Origin: an uncultured Acetatifactor sp.
GTDB taxonomy: Bacteria > Bacillota > Clostridia > Lachnospirales > Lachnospiraceae
Assembly (NCBI GenBank): GCA_934394815.1
Contig: CAKRRD010000026.1
Location: 1 to 41,369 of the forward strand
Length of the DNA stretch: 41,369 nucleotides
Direction of reading: 5' to 3'
In this document: piece after piece, positions 15,635 to 24,327 of the stretch
Numbering within the stretch: the first letter of the stretch is position 1
How the letters are laid out: the number at the start of each line of letters is the position of its first letter
Notes under the pieces: generated by a model
What the model saw: the letters and a program-made list of their open reading frames with translations, nothing else
The model's database searches: none
Told to the model about the DNA's origin: nothing
Position numbers and translations under genes: made by a program

Positions 15635-16426
15635 ATGGAAAAAATATTAGAGGTAGTCAATCTAACCATTCGCTTTGGTGGCCTTACAGCTGTGAATGAG
15701 GTAAACCTGTACCAGAATAGAGGAGAGATTTTATCCCTTATCGGGCCGAACGGTGCAGGAAAAACGACACTTTTTAACCTGTTAACAGGTGTCTATTCGC
15801 CGACCTACGGAAGCGTCCGGTTTGAAGGAAAAGAAATTACAAAACTGAAGGCCTATGAAAGAAACAGAAACGGAATAGCCAGAACGTTTCAGAATATCCG
15901 CCTGATCAAGAGCATGACAGTGCTGGAGAATGTATTGATCGCACATCCGGACTGCAAAGATGAGAAACTGATAAATGCTGTATTCCGCCCTTCTTATGTA
16001 AATAAGAAACGGGCAGAAACCATTCGGGAATGTGAAGAATATTTACAGATCGTAGGATTAAAGGACATGGAGGATGTACTGGCAACCAATCTTCCCTATG
16101 GTAAGCAGCGATTGCTGGAGATTGCCAGAGCGTTGGCAACAAAGCCGAGGCTGTTGCTTTTGGATGAACCGGGAGCCGGCATGAATGGTGTGGAAAAAGA
16201 GGAACTGACGGAGGTTATCCATTATATTACCAGAGATTTAAAAATCGATGTATTGCTGATTGAGCATGATATGAAATTTATCATGGGAATCTCAGACCGG
16301 ATTGTTGTATTGGACCATGGACAGAAAATTGCCGAGGGACTTCCGGAGGAGATCCAAAAGAATGAAAAGGTAATACAGGCTTATCTTGGAAGTGGAAAAT
16401 TCACGCAGGAAAATGAAGGCGAATAG
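15635..16426 (+). CDS. livG: Liv-type ABC transporter ATPase LivG
   Basis: This 263-residue ATP-binding subunit has Walker A GPNGAGKT (37-44), the LivG-type variant signature LPYGKQR and Walker B LLLLDEPGAG. The motif ARTFQNIRLIKSMTVLENV is typical of LivG. I start at ATG 15635 with AAGGAG eight bases upstream; an in-frame GTG at 15626 overlaps that site and is unlikely. It works with LivF as the heterodimeric motor of the importer. Confidence 0.92.
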   Translation: MEKILEVVNLTIRFGGLTAVNEVNLYQNRGEILSLIGPNGAGKTTLFNLLTGVYSPTYGSVRFEGKEITKLKAYERNRNGIARTFQNIRLIKSMTVLENVLIAHPDCKDEKLINAVFRPSYVNKKRAETIRECEEYLQIVGLKDMEDVLATNLPYGKQRLLEIARALATKPRLLLLDEPGAGMNGVEKEELTEVIHYITRDLKIDVLLIEHDMKFIMGISDRIVVLDHGQKIAEGLPEEIQKNEKVIQAYLGSGKFTQENEGE

Positions 16427-16437
16427 GAGGAAGCAGG

Positions 16438-17154
16438 ATGGGAATTATGCTTGAAATCAAGGATCTCTGTGTTAATTATGGTGTAGTTCCGGCGCTTCAG
16501 AAGGTTTCTTTTGACGTAGCAGAAGGTGAGATTGTAGCAATTATCGGATCCAATGGCGCAGGCAAGACAACCACAATGCATGCTATTTCCGGTCTCGTAA
16601 AGCCAAAGAGCGGACAGATTCTGTTCCAGGGAAAAAATATTGCCGGAACGGAGGCACATAAGCTGGTGGGACAGGGAATTTGTCAGGTGCCGGAAGGCAG
16701 AGGAATTTTTCTGGATCTGACAGTGGCGGAAAATATAGCGCTTGGTTCCTATCTGCGTAAGGATAAGGCGGAAATTGTCAAAGACCGGCTGTGGGTATAT
16801 GATCTGTTTCCCAGACTCGCGGAACGCAGAAATCAGATCAGCGGAACATTATCCGGAGGCGAACAACAGATGCTTGCTATGGCAAGAGCCCTGATGGGAC
16901 GTCCAAAAATGCTGTTGTTAGATGAACCGTCTATGGGACTGGCACCGGTTATTGTAGAAGATATATTTAAAATCATCAGGAAGATCAATAAAGAGCAGCA
17001 TACAACAATTCTGCTGGTGGAGCAGAATGCGCAGATGGCGCTTATGGCTTCCCACAGGGCGTATATTATGGAAGTCGGAAAAATCACACATTCCGGGCTG
17101 TCCAGGGATTTGATCAGTGATGACCAGATAAAAAAATCATATCTGGGAATATAG
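16438..17154 (+). CDS. livF: Liv-type ABC transporter ATPase LivF
   Basis: This 238-residue ATP-binding subunit has Walker A GSNGAGKT (37-44), signature LSGGEQQM and Walker B MLLLDEPSMGLAP, the last being typical of LivF. The N-terminus LEIKDLCVNYGVVPALQKV is standard. AGGAGGAAGCAGG precedes the ATG. Only 24 bases separate it from the iron alcohol dehydrogenase gene, so transport and catabolic genes are probably one transcript. Confidence 0.93.
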   Translation: MGIMLEIKDLCVNYGVVPALQKVSFDVAEGEIVAIIGSNGAGKTTTMHAISGLVKPKSGQILFQGKNIAGTEAHKLVGQGICQVPEGRGIFLDLTVAENIALGSYLRKDKAEIVKDRLWVYDLFPRLAERRNQISGTLSGGEQQMLAMARALMGRPKMLLLDEPSMGLAPVIVEDIFKIIRKINKEQHTTILLVEQNAQMALMASHRAYIMEVGKITHSGLSRDLISDDQIKKSYLGI

Positions 17155-17178
17155 GGGTATTCAGAAAGAAGGGAAAAT

Positions 17179-18342
17179 ATGAAAGATTTTATATTTAAGA
17201 TGCCTACCCGGGTTATTTTCGGCGTACATGCAATAGAACGGCTGAAGAGTGTGCTGGATTTGTATGGACTCGGCAGAATAATGATTGTAACCGGCCCGCA
17301 TATTGCGAAGACAGAGGAATTTCAGACATTACTGAGGCACCTGGAAGGGGAACAGGTTGAATATACGGTGTATAAGGATATAGAATCTGATCCCTGTATC
17401 GAAGCGGTGGATGCATCGGCACAGAAATTAAAAGAAAGTGGTGTCGATGGAGTAGTGGCTGTCGGTGGAGGAAGTGTAATTGATATCAGTAAGGCTATGT
17501 GTATGCTGGTGACCAACGAAGGATCTGTCCGGGACTATCTTTTTGGAGGTACCAAAACAGTAGTACATAAACCGTTGCCATTGATTGCGGTACCTACGAC
17601 GGCCGGGAGTGGAAGTGAAGTTACAGCATCCAGTGTTATTACAGATAATCAGCATGATATCAAGTTGTCAGTAACTCATGATTTTCTGATGCCGCTGGCG
17701 GCAGTGATTGATCCGGTCATGCATCGTGGGATGCCTCCTGTTGTTACGGCCAGTACGGGAATGGATGCACTTACGCATGCTATGGAATCTTATGTATCAT
17801 TGAATGCCGAACCGATGAATGAAGCATTTGCAGAAAAAGCCATTCAACTGATCGGAGAAAATATCCGTAAGGCAACCTATGATCCGACAAACCTGGAAGC
17901 AAGATCCAACATGGCTATTGCAAGTACGATTGCGGCAGCAGCTTTTGTGAACGGAGGATTGGGGGCGGTTCACGGGATTGCTCAGGCTATGGGAGGTGTG
18001 GCACACACACCGCATGGAATTGCCAATGCACTTCTTCTGCCTTATGTTATGGAACTGAACATTAAGGGTGCACCCGGAAAATTTGCGAAGATTGCCAGAC
18101 TGCTTGGGGAAAATACAGATGGCTGCAGTGAAAGAGAAGCGGCAGAGGCAGCAGTGAAAGCAGTGAGAACTTTAGTAGAAGATCTGCATATACCCACAAA
18201 GCTGCATGAATTAAAGATTCCGGTGGGGCCGGAGATGTTTGACACAATTGTCAAAGGAACTATGGAATATCGTCTGTTGTCTCTGAACCCTGTAAAGGTT
18301 CGGGAACAGGATGTATATGAGATACTCAATAAAGCATTATAA
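17179..18342 (+). CDS. Iron-containing (group III) alcohol dehydrogenase
   Basis: This 387-residue NAD(P)-dependent dehydrogenase has the nucleotide-binding GGGSVID at 96-102 and the four metal ligands of the family: D196 and H200 in GMDALTH, H265 in GAVHG and H279 in HTPHG. The group includes 4-hydroxybutyrate dehydrogenase, sulfoacetaldehyde reductase and other aldehyde or semialdehyde reductases. It lies between the importer and a GabT-like aminotransferase. A plausible task is to reduce the semialdehyde formed by transamination to a hydroxy acid and so regenerate NAD+. The exact substrate cannot be read from the sequence. Confidence 0.87.
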   Translation: MKDFIFKMPTRVIFGVHAIERLKSVLDLYGLGRIMIVTGPHIAKTEEFQTLLRHLEGEQVEYTVYKDIESDPCIEAVDASAQKLKESGVDGVVAVGGGSVIDISKAMCMLVTNEGSVRDYLFGGTKTVVHKPLPLIAVPTTAGSGSEVTASSVITDNQHDIKLSVTHDFLMPLAAVIDPVMHRGMPPVVTASTGMDALTHAMESYVSLNAEPMNEAFAEKAIQLIGENIRKATYDPTNLEARSNMAIASTIAAAAFVNGGLGAVHGIAQAMGGVAHTPHGIANALLLPYVMELNIKGAPGKFAKIARLLGENTDGCSEREAAEAAVKAVRTLVEDLHIPTKLHELKIPVGPEMFDTIVKGTMEYRLLSLNPVKVREQDVYEILNKAL

Positions 18343-18355
18343 GGAGGAAAAAAAC

Positions 18356-19645
18356 ATGGCAGAGGTAATGAAATTTGATGATTATAAGCAGTATTTGAAC
18401 CCGGTATTTGCAAAGCAGACAGATTTGATCATGAAGACAGGATCCGGCTGTTATCTGACGGATGTGAAGGGAGAGAAGTACCTGGATTATGTACAGGGAA
18501 TTGCAGTCAATGCTCTGGGCCATAATTATCCTACGGTTGTGAAGGCAATTCAGGAACAGGCCGGAAATCTGGTCAATGCATCTTTTAATCTGGTAAATTA
18601 TGAATCGACCTTAACACTGGCCAAAAGGCTGGCAGGTGTGGCACCGGAAGGTCTGACCTCCATTTTCTTTACCAACGGTGGTGCAGAGGCTACGGACAGT
18701 GCTTTAAAAATGGCTATGAGTTATTCCAAAAAGAGTGCGGTTATTGCATTTATGGGATCTTTTCACGGAAGAACCTGCGGAGCAACTTCCATAACAGGTT
18801 CGAATTCCAAGTATCGAAAGCATTATGAAGGACTGATGGGACGTGTGTATTTTGCACCGTATCCGGGAAGAGATTTATGTCCTGCCGGATTAAATGAGGA
18901 GGAACGAGGAGAATACTCCCTGTTTGAACTGAACAAGCTTCTGCGATATGTGGTATCGCCGGAAGATGTCAGCTGTATTTATATGGAGCCGGTCATGGGC
19001 GAAGGCGGATATGTGGTACCGCCCAAAAAGTTTATGCAGGAGGTCCGCAGGATTTGTGATGAATATGGCATTCTGCTGATATATGATGAGATCCAGGCGG
19101 GATACGGAAGAACCGGTAAAATGTGGGCAAGCCAGAACTTTGATGTTATTCCGGATATTATGACGGTCGGCAAGGCAATCGCCGGAGGTCTTCCCATGAG
19201 TGCGGTGCTTACAAGACCGGATATCGCAGCAGAATGGCCTACCGGTACTCACGGAACTACATTTGGAGGAAATCCCATAGCTGCCGCCGCAGGATGTGCG
19301 GTATTGGATGCCTTTGAAGATGGTACGCTGCTTCAGAATGTAAATGAAATGGGCGAATATTTAAGAGAAAAGCTTCGCAAGCTGCAGGAGAAATATCCGA
19401 TCATTTATGATGTGCGTGGTCTCGGATTGATGGTAGCGATTGAATTTGCCTATGAAGACGGAACACCGGCCCCGGAGGTATGGCAGAAAGTAAAAGCAGG
19501 ATGTCTTAAGAGGCATATGCTCACCTTAAACTGTGGAGTACATGGGAACGGAATGCGATTTGCTACTCCGTTGAATGTCAAAAAAGAGGAAATTGATGAG
19601 GGAGTGGCAATTCTTGCAGATTCTCTGGCTGAACTTTACGATTAA
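18356..19645 (+). CDS. Class III aminotransferase, GabT/ornithine type
   Basis: This 429-residue PLP enzyme has the family landmarks TNGGAEATDSALKMA (106-120), DEIQAGYGRTGK (244-255) and the PLP Schiff-base lysine K273 in TVGKAIAGGLPMS. Class III transaminases mostly act on terminal (omega) amino groups such as GABA, beta-alanine, ornithine, 5-aminovalerate or taurine, giving aldehydes or semialdehydes. That agrees with the alcohol dehydrogenase 14 bases upstream. The frame is open to 18311, but AAGGAGG at 18341-18347 fixes ATG 18356. Substrate is undetermined. Confidence 0.9.
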   Translation: MAEVMKFDDYKQYLNPVFAKQTDLIMKTGSGCYLTDVKGEKYLDYVQGIAVNALGHNYPTVVKAIQEQAGNLVNASFNLVNYESTLTLAKRLAGVAPEGLTSIFFTNGGAEATDSALKMAMSYSKKSAVIAFMGSFHGRTCGATSITGSNSKYRKHYEGLMGRVYFAPYPGRDLCPAGLNEEERGEYSLFELNKLLRYVVSPEDVSCIYMEPVMGEGGYVVPPKKFMQEVRRICDEYGILLIYDEIQAGYGRTGKMWASQNFDVIPDIMTVGKAIAGGLPMSAVLTRPDIAAEWPTGTHGTTFGGNPIAAAAGCAVLDAFEDGTLLQNVNEMGEYLREKLRKLQEKYPIIYDVRGLGLMVAIEFAYEDGTPAPEVWQKVKAGCLKRHMLTLNCGVHGNGMRFATPLNVKKEEIDEGVAILADSLAELYD

Positions 19646-19665
19646 GTGGAAAGAGGGGATGGATT

Positions 19666-20658
19666 ATGGCAAAGGTATTATATTTTAATATCGATGACAA
19701 TCTTGACTATGAAAATCAGCTTCTGAAGGAATGGGGAATCGAGGATATCGAGCTGATCGAGATCAAGGATAAGGAATACAAAAAGGATTTTGTTTCCCAT
19801 GTCAGAGACAGCAAAGCAGACGGCCTGGTCGTGGAATATGAACAGGTGACAAGAGAAGTGATCGAACAGTTACCGGATCTGAAAATTGTATCTCTGCAAA
19901 GCATCGGTTATAACAATGTGGATATTACGGCGGCTACGGATCATGGTATTTGTGTCACCAATATCCCCGGATTTTGTGCGGAAGAAGTTTCCGTGCATGC
20001 GATTGGCCTGTTGTTGGATCTGGTGAGAAAGATCTCATTCTATGATCGAAGTGTCCGAAATGGAAAATGGGATCCTTTGTTGGGATATACGCTCCATCGT
20101 TTAACGGGGAAGACGATTGGCCTGGTATTTTTCGGAGAGATTCCCAAGGCAATGGTACCGGTACTGAAGGCATTGGGACTCAGAATTTTAGTATATGCTC
20201 CAACCAAGACAAAGGAATATCTGGAGGAATACGGATGCGGGAAAGCAGAGACTATGGAAGAACTGTTAAAAACGTCTGATTATGTCTCGCTGCATTGTCC
20301 TTTGATTCAGGGAGTAACTTATCATCTCATCGGAGAAGAACAGCTGAAGCTGATGAAAAAAGAGGCTTTTCTTATTAACACGGCGCGAGGCTCTGTCGTA
20401 GAGGAAAAGGCGCTGGTGAAGGCATTAAAAGAAGGGTGGATTCAGGGAGCCGGTATAGATGTTATAGAAGATGAGACCAACGAGACCAGTGAACTTTTCG
20501 GGTTGGAAAATGTAGTGATCACACCACATGCCGCCTTTATATCGGAAGACTCTTTTTATGATGGAAGAAAGAGAGCCCTGAAGCAGCTGGTAATGCGCTT
20601 GAGTGAGAAGGTAAGACCATCCAGTCTTGTCAATAAAGATGTTGAAATTAAATTTTAA
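19666..20658 (+). CDS. D-2-hydroxyacid dehydrogenase family protein with altered NAD loop
   Basis: The 330-residue protein has the family architecture. The catalytic triad is present: R241 in NTARGSVV, E268 in GIDVIEDE and H288 in ITPHAAF. The Rossmann glycine-rich loop, normally GxxGxGxxG, reads GLVFFGEIP (152-160): the second glycine is Phe155 and the last is Pro160. That may change cofactor binding. Members reduce 2-oxo acids to D-2-hydroxy acids. In this operon it might handle a keto-acid product or a branched intermediate, but the altered loop leaves a non-standard function open. Confidence 0.78.
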   Translation: MAKVLYFNIDDNLDYENQLLKEWGIEDIELIEIKDKEYKKDFVSHVRDSKADGLVVEYEQVTREVIEQLPDLKIVSLQSIGYNNVDITAATDHGICVTNIPGFCAEEVSVHAIGLLLDLVRKISFYDRSVRNGKWDPLLGYTLHRLTGKTIGLVFFGEIPKAMVPVLKALGLRILVYAPTKTKEYLEEYGCGKAETMEELLKTSDYVSLHCPLIQGVTYHLIGEEQLKLMKKEAFLINTARGSVVEEKALVKALKEGWIQGAGIDVIEDETNETSELFGLENVVITPHAAFISEDSFYDGRKRALKQLVMRLSEKVRPSSLVNKDVEIKF

Positions 20659-20671
20659 GGAGGAAAAAATT

Positions 20672-21049
20672 ATGAGAACACAGATTACATCGGAAAAATG
20701 CGGAGAATGTCATGGACCTTATGCTTTGGGAGTAAAAATGGGAAATACCATTTTTACCACGCAGATCGGCACGGATATCACCGGTGAAATGGTAGAAGGG
20801 GGAATCCGGGAGCAGACAAAGGCTACCATGGAAAATGCAAAGGCCGTTTTGGAGGCAGCAGGCGCTTCCATGACAGATGTGGCAAAGGTAACGATCTATA
20901 TTGCAGATATTGAACTGATCCCGCAGATGAATGAAATCTACAAGACATACTTTACCGAAGGAGACTATCCTGCACGTTGCTGTACGCAGTGCGTTAAGAT
21001 GGTTGACGGATGTCTTGTGGAAATGGAATTCACGGCTGTCATTTTGTAG
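20672..21049 (+). CDS. RidA/YjgF/Rid family protein
   Basis: This 125-residue small trimeric enzyme of the Rid family hydrolyses reactive enamine/imine intermediates of PLP enzymes. It has the conserved GPYALGVKMGNTIFTTQIG beginning and the substrate-binding Arg in DYPARCC. The usual PART/S motif is replaced by PARCC, and the end reads VEMEFTAVIL. ATG 20672 follows AAGGAGG. It sits behind a transaminase and a dehydrogenase, as is common for Rid proteins in amino acid catabolic operons. A housekeeping RidA role or a pathway-specific Rid role are both possible. Confidence 0.87.
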   Translation: MRTQITSEKCGECHGPYALGVKMGNTIFTTQIGTDITGEMVEGGIREQTKATMENAKAVLEAAGASMTDVAKVTIYIADIELIPQMNEIYKTYFTEGDYPARCCTQCVKMVDGCLVEMEFTAVIL

Positions 21050-21110
21050 GAAATTTCAAGGTGTGCAGTGGTTCTGCGGATTCTGGCTTTTTTTTGCATA
21101 TGCGTTATAT

Positions 21111-21116
21111 TATAAT
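21111..21116 (+). promoter_or_regulatory. Possible -10 box for the GntR regulator
   Basis: A perfect TATAAT lies about 97 bases upstream of the regulator ATG in the 163-base gap after the Rid gene. The -35 position reads only TTTTTT, so this is a weak candidate. A T-run at 21088-21095 after GCAG-TGGTT-CTGC could be a leaky terminator. Confidence 0.3.
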
Positions 21117-21212
21117 GGAAGAGATAGAAATCAAAGATTCTGAGAAAATATTCTGCCTGCAGGATAAAGGATTGGAATCGGAGCATCATAGGTAGGATGG
21201 GAATGAAGAAAC

Positions 21213-21860
21213 ATGCCAACATTATTGTATGAAAATATTTCGAACGAAATTATATTGCAGATTAAGACAGGAATCCTGAAAGAAGGAAGCAAGCTTTCCG
21301 AGAGAAGTCTTGCGGAAAAGTACGGAGTCAGCAGAACCGTGATCCGTGATGCCCTGAAGGTTTTAAATGAAAAAGGGTATGTGGAAATCCAGCCGGGAAA
21401 GGGACATTATGTAAAACTTCCCAGTGCCCATGATATCAGGGAAAAATTAGGGAATGTGATCGCAAACAGTACAGTTCCCTTAAATGAGATAGTGGAGGCA
21501 CGTATTGCTCTGGAAGGGGCGATGGTCGATCTGATCGTAGAGCGGGTGACGGCAGAGGATATTGCGCAGCTGGAAGCTATTTATGAACAGATGAGTATCG
21601 TGGTGAAGGACCGGGAGCCGTATGGAGAGTTAGATAAGCAATTCCATATTAAATTGATGGAATGCGGAAAAAATGAGATGTTGACCAATTTTATTCAGAT
21701 TTTGAACGATACACTGGATCGGAATTATATTCTGTGGGATCTCAGTGTGCGGATACAGGCGCATGATGAACACAAAGAAATGTTAGAACTCTTAAAAGCG
21801 AAAAATGCAAAAGGACTGAGAGAAGCCCTGATACGCCATATTGTGGTTCTGAAGAATTAA
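21213..21860 (+). CDS. FadR-subfamily GntR transcriptional regulator (FCD domain)
   Basis: The 215-residue protein has an N-terminal winged helix (residues about 4-68, with LSERSLAEKYGVSRTVIRDA) and a C-terminal FCD ligand domain. The FCD metal-binding pattern is visible: DKQFH, then H in DEHKEML and H in LIRHI. FCD regulators usually bind carboxylates or hydroxy/keto acids and de-repress neighbouring catabolic genes. The TGGTNNNACCA palindrome at 12422-12432, in the leader of the Liv operon that ends in this gene, is the obvious candidate operator. Ribosome-site support for the ATG is weak. Confidence 0.88.
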   Translation: MPTLLYENISNEIILQIKTGILKEGSKLSERSLAEKYGVSRTVIRDALKVLNEKGYVEIQPGKGHYVKLPSAHDIREKLGNVIANSTVPLNEIVEARIALEGAMVDLIVERVTAEDIAQLEAIYEQMSIVVKDREPYGELDKQFHIKLMECGKNEMLTNFIQILNDTLDRNYILWDLSVRIQAHDEHKEMLELLKAKNAKGLREALIRHIVVLKN

Positions 21861-21893
21861 TGGATCAACAGAAGTTAAGAAGGGTTTCAAGGT

Positions 21894-22835
21894 ATGCTGA
21901 TATTCAAACAGATGATAATATTGTTCCTTCTGATGATGGTCGGATATGTGTGCAGGAAAAGAGGCCTTTTGAATGATGAAGGAAGCAAAAAGATATCCGG
22001 GCTGGTAGTTAATGTAGCGAATCCGGCACTGGTGTTGTCGGCAGGAATCAATCCGGCTTCAAGGGTAGAGGGAAGAGAACTTCTACAGACCGTCGGACTG
22101 GCAGCTGCCGTATATCTGTACCTGATCATTGCAGCACAGATTATCCCCAGAATCCTGAAGGTGGATCGGAAAGACCGGGGCGTTTACCGTGTTATGACTA
22201 TTTTTTCCAACATAGGCTTTATCGGATTTCCTCTGATAGCTGCCGTGTATGGAAAAGAGGCAATATTACATGCCTCTGTTTTCTCGATACCTTATAATAT
22301 GCTGATATATACTTATGGTATATCTGCCATGAAACCGAAAGTGACCGGGAAAGAGATTCCGGAACGGAAACGGATTCCCTGGAGTAAAATCTTTAACGTA
22401 GGTGTCATGGCCTGCCTGCTGATGATCGTATTATATTTGTCGGGGATTACGGTACCTTATGTGGTGGAAACAACGGTTACAAATCTCAGCAATCTGACGG
22501 CACCTTTAAGCATGATCGTTATCGGAGATGCCATGGCTCGCAGAAAATGGAGCAGCTTGTTTTCGGATGTGAAAATGTTGATATTTTCTTTTCTGAAAAT
22601 GCTTTTGCTGCCGTTAGTGGGTGTTTTTTTACTTTCTCTGGCAGTAAAGGATCCTGTGAGAATGGGAGTGGCAATGGTAATGCTGGCAACGCCGGTAGGA
22701 AGCATGACGGCCATGCTTGCGCAGCAATATGATGGAAATTATGAGTTATCTTCCGGAGCGGTAGCACTGACGACTTTGGAATCCGTTATTACAATACCTG
22801 TGGTATCTGTTTTTATGAGTTTGTTGTGTAAGTGA
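21894..22835 (+). CDS. AEC (auxin efflux carrier) family permease
   Basis: This 313-residue membrane protein has about ten hydrophobic segments. The family start is ILFLLMMVGYVCRKRGLLND, followed by FIGFPLIAAVYG and the C-terminal MVMLATPVGSMTAMLAQQY. Bacterial AEC proteins move organic acids such as malate, or amino acids, across the cytoplasmic membrane. It starts 33 bases after the regulator and is the last gene of the block. With a transaminase and two reductases upstream, export of a hydroxy-acid product, or precursor/product exchange, would fit. Direction is an inference. Confidence 0.85.
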   Translation: MLIFKQMIILFLLMMVGYVCRKRGLLNDEGSKKISGLVVNVANPALVLSAGINPASRVEGRELLQTVGLAAAVYLYLIIAAQIIPRILKVDRKDRGVYRVMTIFSNIGFIGFPLIAAVYGKEAILHASVFSIPYNMLIYTYGISAMKPKVTGKEIPERKRIPWSKIFNVGVMACLLMIVLYLSGITVPYVVETTVTNLSNLTAPLSMIVIGDAMARRKWSSLFSDVKMLIFSFLKMLLLPLVGVFLLSLAVKDPVRMGVAMVMLATPVGSMTAMLAQQYDGNYELSSGAVALTTLESVITIPVVSVFMSLLCK

Positions 22836-22871
22836 TGTGCAGTCTGTATAACCGTGCAGGAAGGAGCAAAT

Positions 22872-23498
22872 ATGGAAAATTATATTATTACAATTGCCAG
22901 AGGTTATGGCAGTGGCGGAAGCCATATTGCGAAGGCTGTTGCAGAGAAACTGCAGATTCCCTGCTATGATAACGAAATACTTGAAATGGCTTCGAATCTC
23001 AGTGGAATCAATGAAAGTTATTTTTATCAGGCCAATGAAAAGATTCATAGAGGTATACTTCCCATTTCATCAAAAGGAGTATATACCGGTTCCATCTACA
23101 GTGTAAATGACAGACAATATCTTTCAAATGAAAATTTGTTTAACTATCAGGCGTTAGTTATTCGAAATCTGGCGTTGGAAGATAAGCAATCCTGTATTAT
23201 TGTGGGAAAGGCGGCAAATTATATTTTAAAAAGTCTGAAAAATGTTATTAAGATCAATATTCAGGCACCGCAGGAGTATTGCATCGGAAATATTACAAAA
23301 CGTCTTGTTAAAAGTGAATATGAGGCAGCGGAAATGATTCAGAAAACGAATAAATATCGCTCGGATTATTACCAATACTACACCGGTAGAAACTGGTATG
23401 ACCCCAGCGAATATGATATCTGTCTGAATACAGCGTCATTGGGAGAGAACTATGCTGCAGATTTGATCGTAAAGCTGGTAAAAGACAGAATGGGATGA
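22872..23498 (+). CDS. Cytidylate kinase-like family protein
   Basis: The 208-residue P-loop-like protein of the cytidylate-kinase-like family starts MENYIITIARGYGSGGSHIA. The P-loop is the atypical GSGGSHIA form of this group, not GxSGSGKxT of true CMP kinases. A central QSCIIVGKAANYIL strand and a DICLNTASLG end follow, as in relatives. Function is unknown for the group; it is usually too divergent for CMP kinase activity to be assumed. ATG 22872 is chosen because GGAAGGAG lies seven bases upstream, although a GTG at 22854 is in frame. Confidence 0.75.
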   Translation: MENYIITIARGYGSGGSHIAKAVAEKLQIPCYDNEILEMASNLSGINESYFYQANEKIHRGILPISSKGVYTGSIYSVNDRQYLSNENLFNYQALVIRNLALEDKQSCIIVGKAANYILKSLKNVIKINIQAPQEYCIGNITKRLVKSEYEAAEMIQKTNKYRSDYYQYYTGRNWYDPSEYDICLNTASLGENYAADLIVKLVKDRMG

Positions 23499-23506
23499 CA
23501 TCCCTC

Positions 23507-23535
23507 TTGCAAATTCAGAGTCTTTATCATAAAAT
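23507..23535 (+). promoter_or_regulatory. Promoter candidate for the short cytidylate-kinase-like gene
   Basis: TTGCAA (23507-23512) and TAAAAT (23530-23535) are spaced by exactly 17 bases. This suggests that the second kinase-like gene is expressed independently of the upstream one. Confidence 0.45.
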
Positions 23536-23564
23536 GAGAGTACCTTACAAAGGAGGTGCTTACG

Positions 23565-24050
23565 ATGAACCTTGTAATTACTATCAGCCGAAGATTCGGA
23601 ACAGGAGCCAGTCTGATCGCACAGGAGCTGTCTGAGAAGCTGGGGGTGCCGGTATATGATAAGGCGTACATAGAGCATGAACTGGATGGTGACAGTTATG
23701 CTTCGGAAGCGGAGGTCATTAAGGGACTGGCGGAACATCCCTGTATCATTCTGGGACGCTGCGCATCCGAGATCCTGAGGGATCAGCCGAATGTGTTTAA
23801 CGTGTATGTGTGCGCGGATAAGGAAGATCGTATTGAACGTATTATGAAGAAGGAAAGTCTTTCCCATGATGAGGCGAAAGCTATGCTTGAGAAAAATGAT
23901 GCGGAGCGCGCTGACTATTATTATGAGAATACCGGTAAGGTGTGGGGTGATGTGAACAACTATCACATGATTCTGGATACCACGAAGCTGGGAATTGAGA
24001 ACTGCGCGGATATTCTGATCCGGTATTTTGAGAGAGTGGAAATCATTTGA
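23565..24050 (+). CDS. Short cytidylate kinase-like protein
   Basis: This 161-residue relative of the preceding gene starts MNLVITISRRFGTGASLIAQ, then has PCIILGRCASEIL, a DRIERIMKKESL lid region and NYHMILDTTKLG at the end. Compared with its neighbour it lacks about 45 residues between the P-loop and the central strand, where NMP-binding helices would lie. The deletion is in frame and the remaining motifs are conserved, so it looks like a stable short form. AGGAGGTG precedes the ATG. Confidence 0.75.
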   Translation: MNLVITISRRFGTGASLIAQELSEKLGVPVYDKAYIEHELDGDSYASEAEVIKGLAEHPCIILGRCASEILRDQPNVFNVYVCADKEDRIERIMKKESLSHDEAKAMLEKNDAERADYYYENTGKVWGDVNNYHMILDTTKLGIENCADILIRYFERVEII

Positions 24051-24139
24051 CAGCCCGGAATGCGGACAGGCGTTACGATTTCGAGAGTACGCAGCAGGAA
24101 GAAAGCGTTTAGACTATAAAAAGAGAATGAAATAGCAAA

Positions 24140-24170
24140 ACAGATGCCCGACACGGACATCTGTTTTTTT
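24140..24170 (+). terminator. Intrinsic terminator after the kinase-like genes
   Basis: ACAGATG (24140-24146) pairs with CATCTGT (24058 offset form at 24158-24164), with an inner CCG-ACA-CGG stem, and six further T follow. It isolates the next gene from upstream transcription. Confidence 0.85.
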
Positions 24171-24327
24171 GTTAAATATAATAAAATCAATCAATAATAC
24201 AGAAATATAAAGTTAAAAATATATTTTTAACTATAACAAAAAATGATATAGATAATTAAAATTTTCAATCAAATAGTGAAAGCAGATAAAAGTGGAATAA
24301 AATAGCATTTTTCTTGGATTTATAAGC

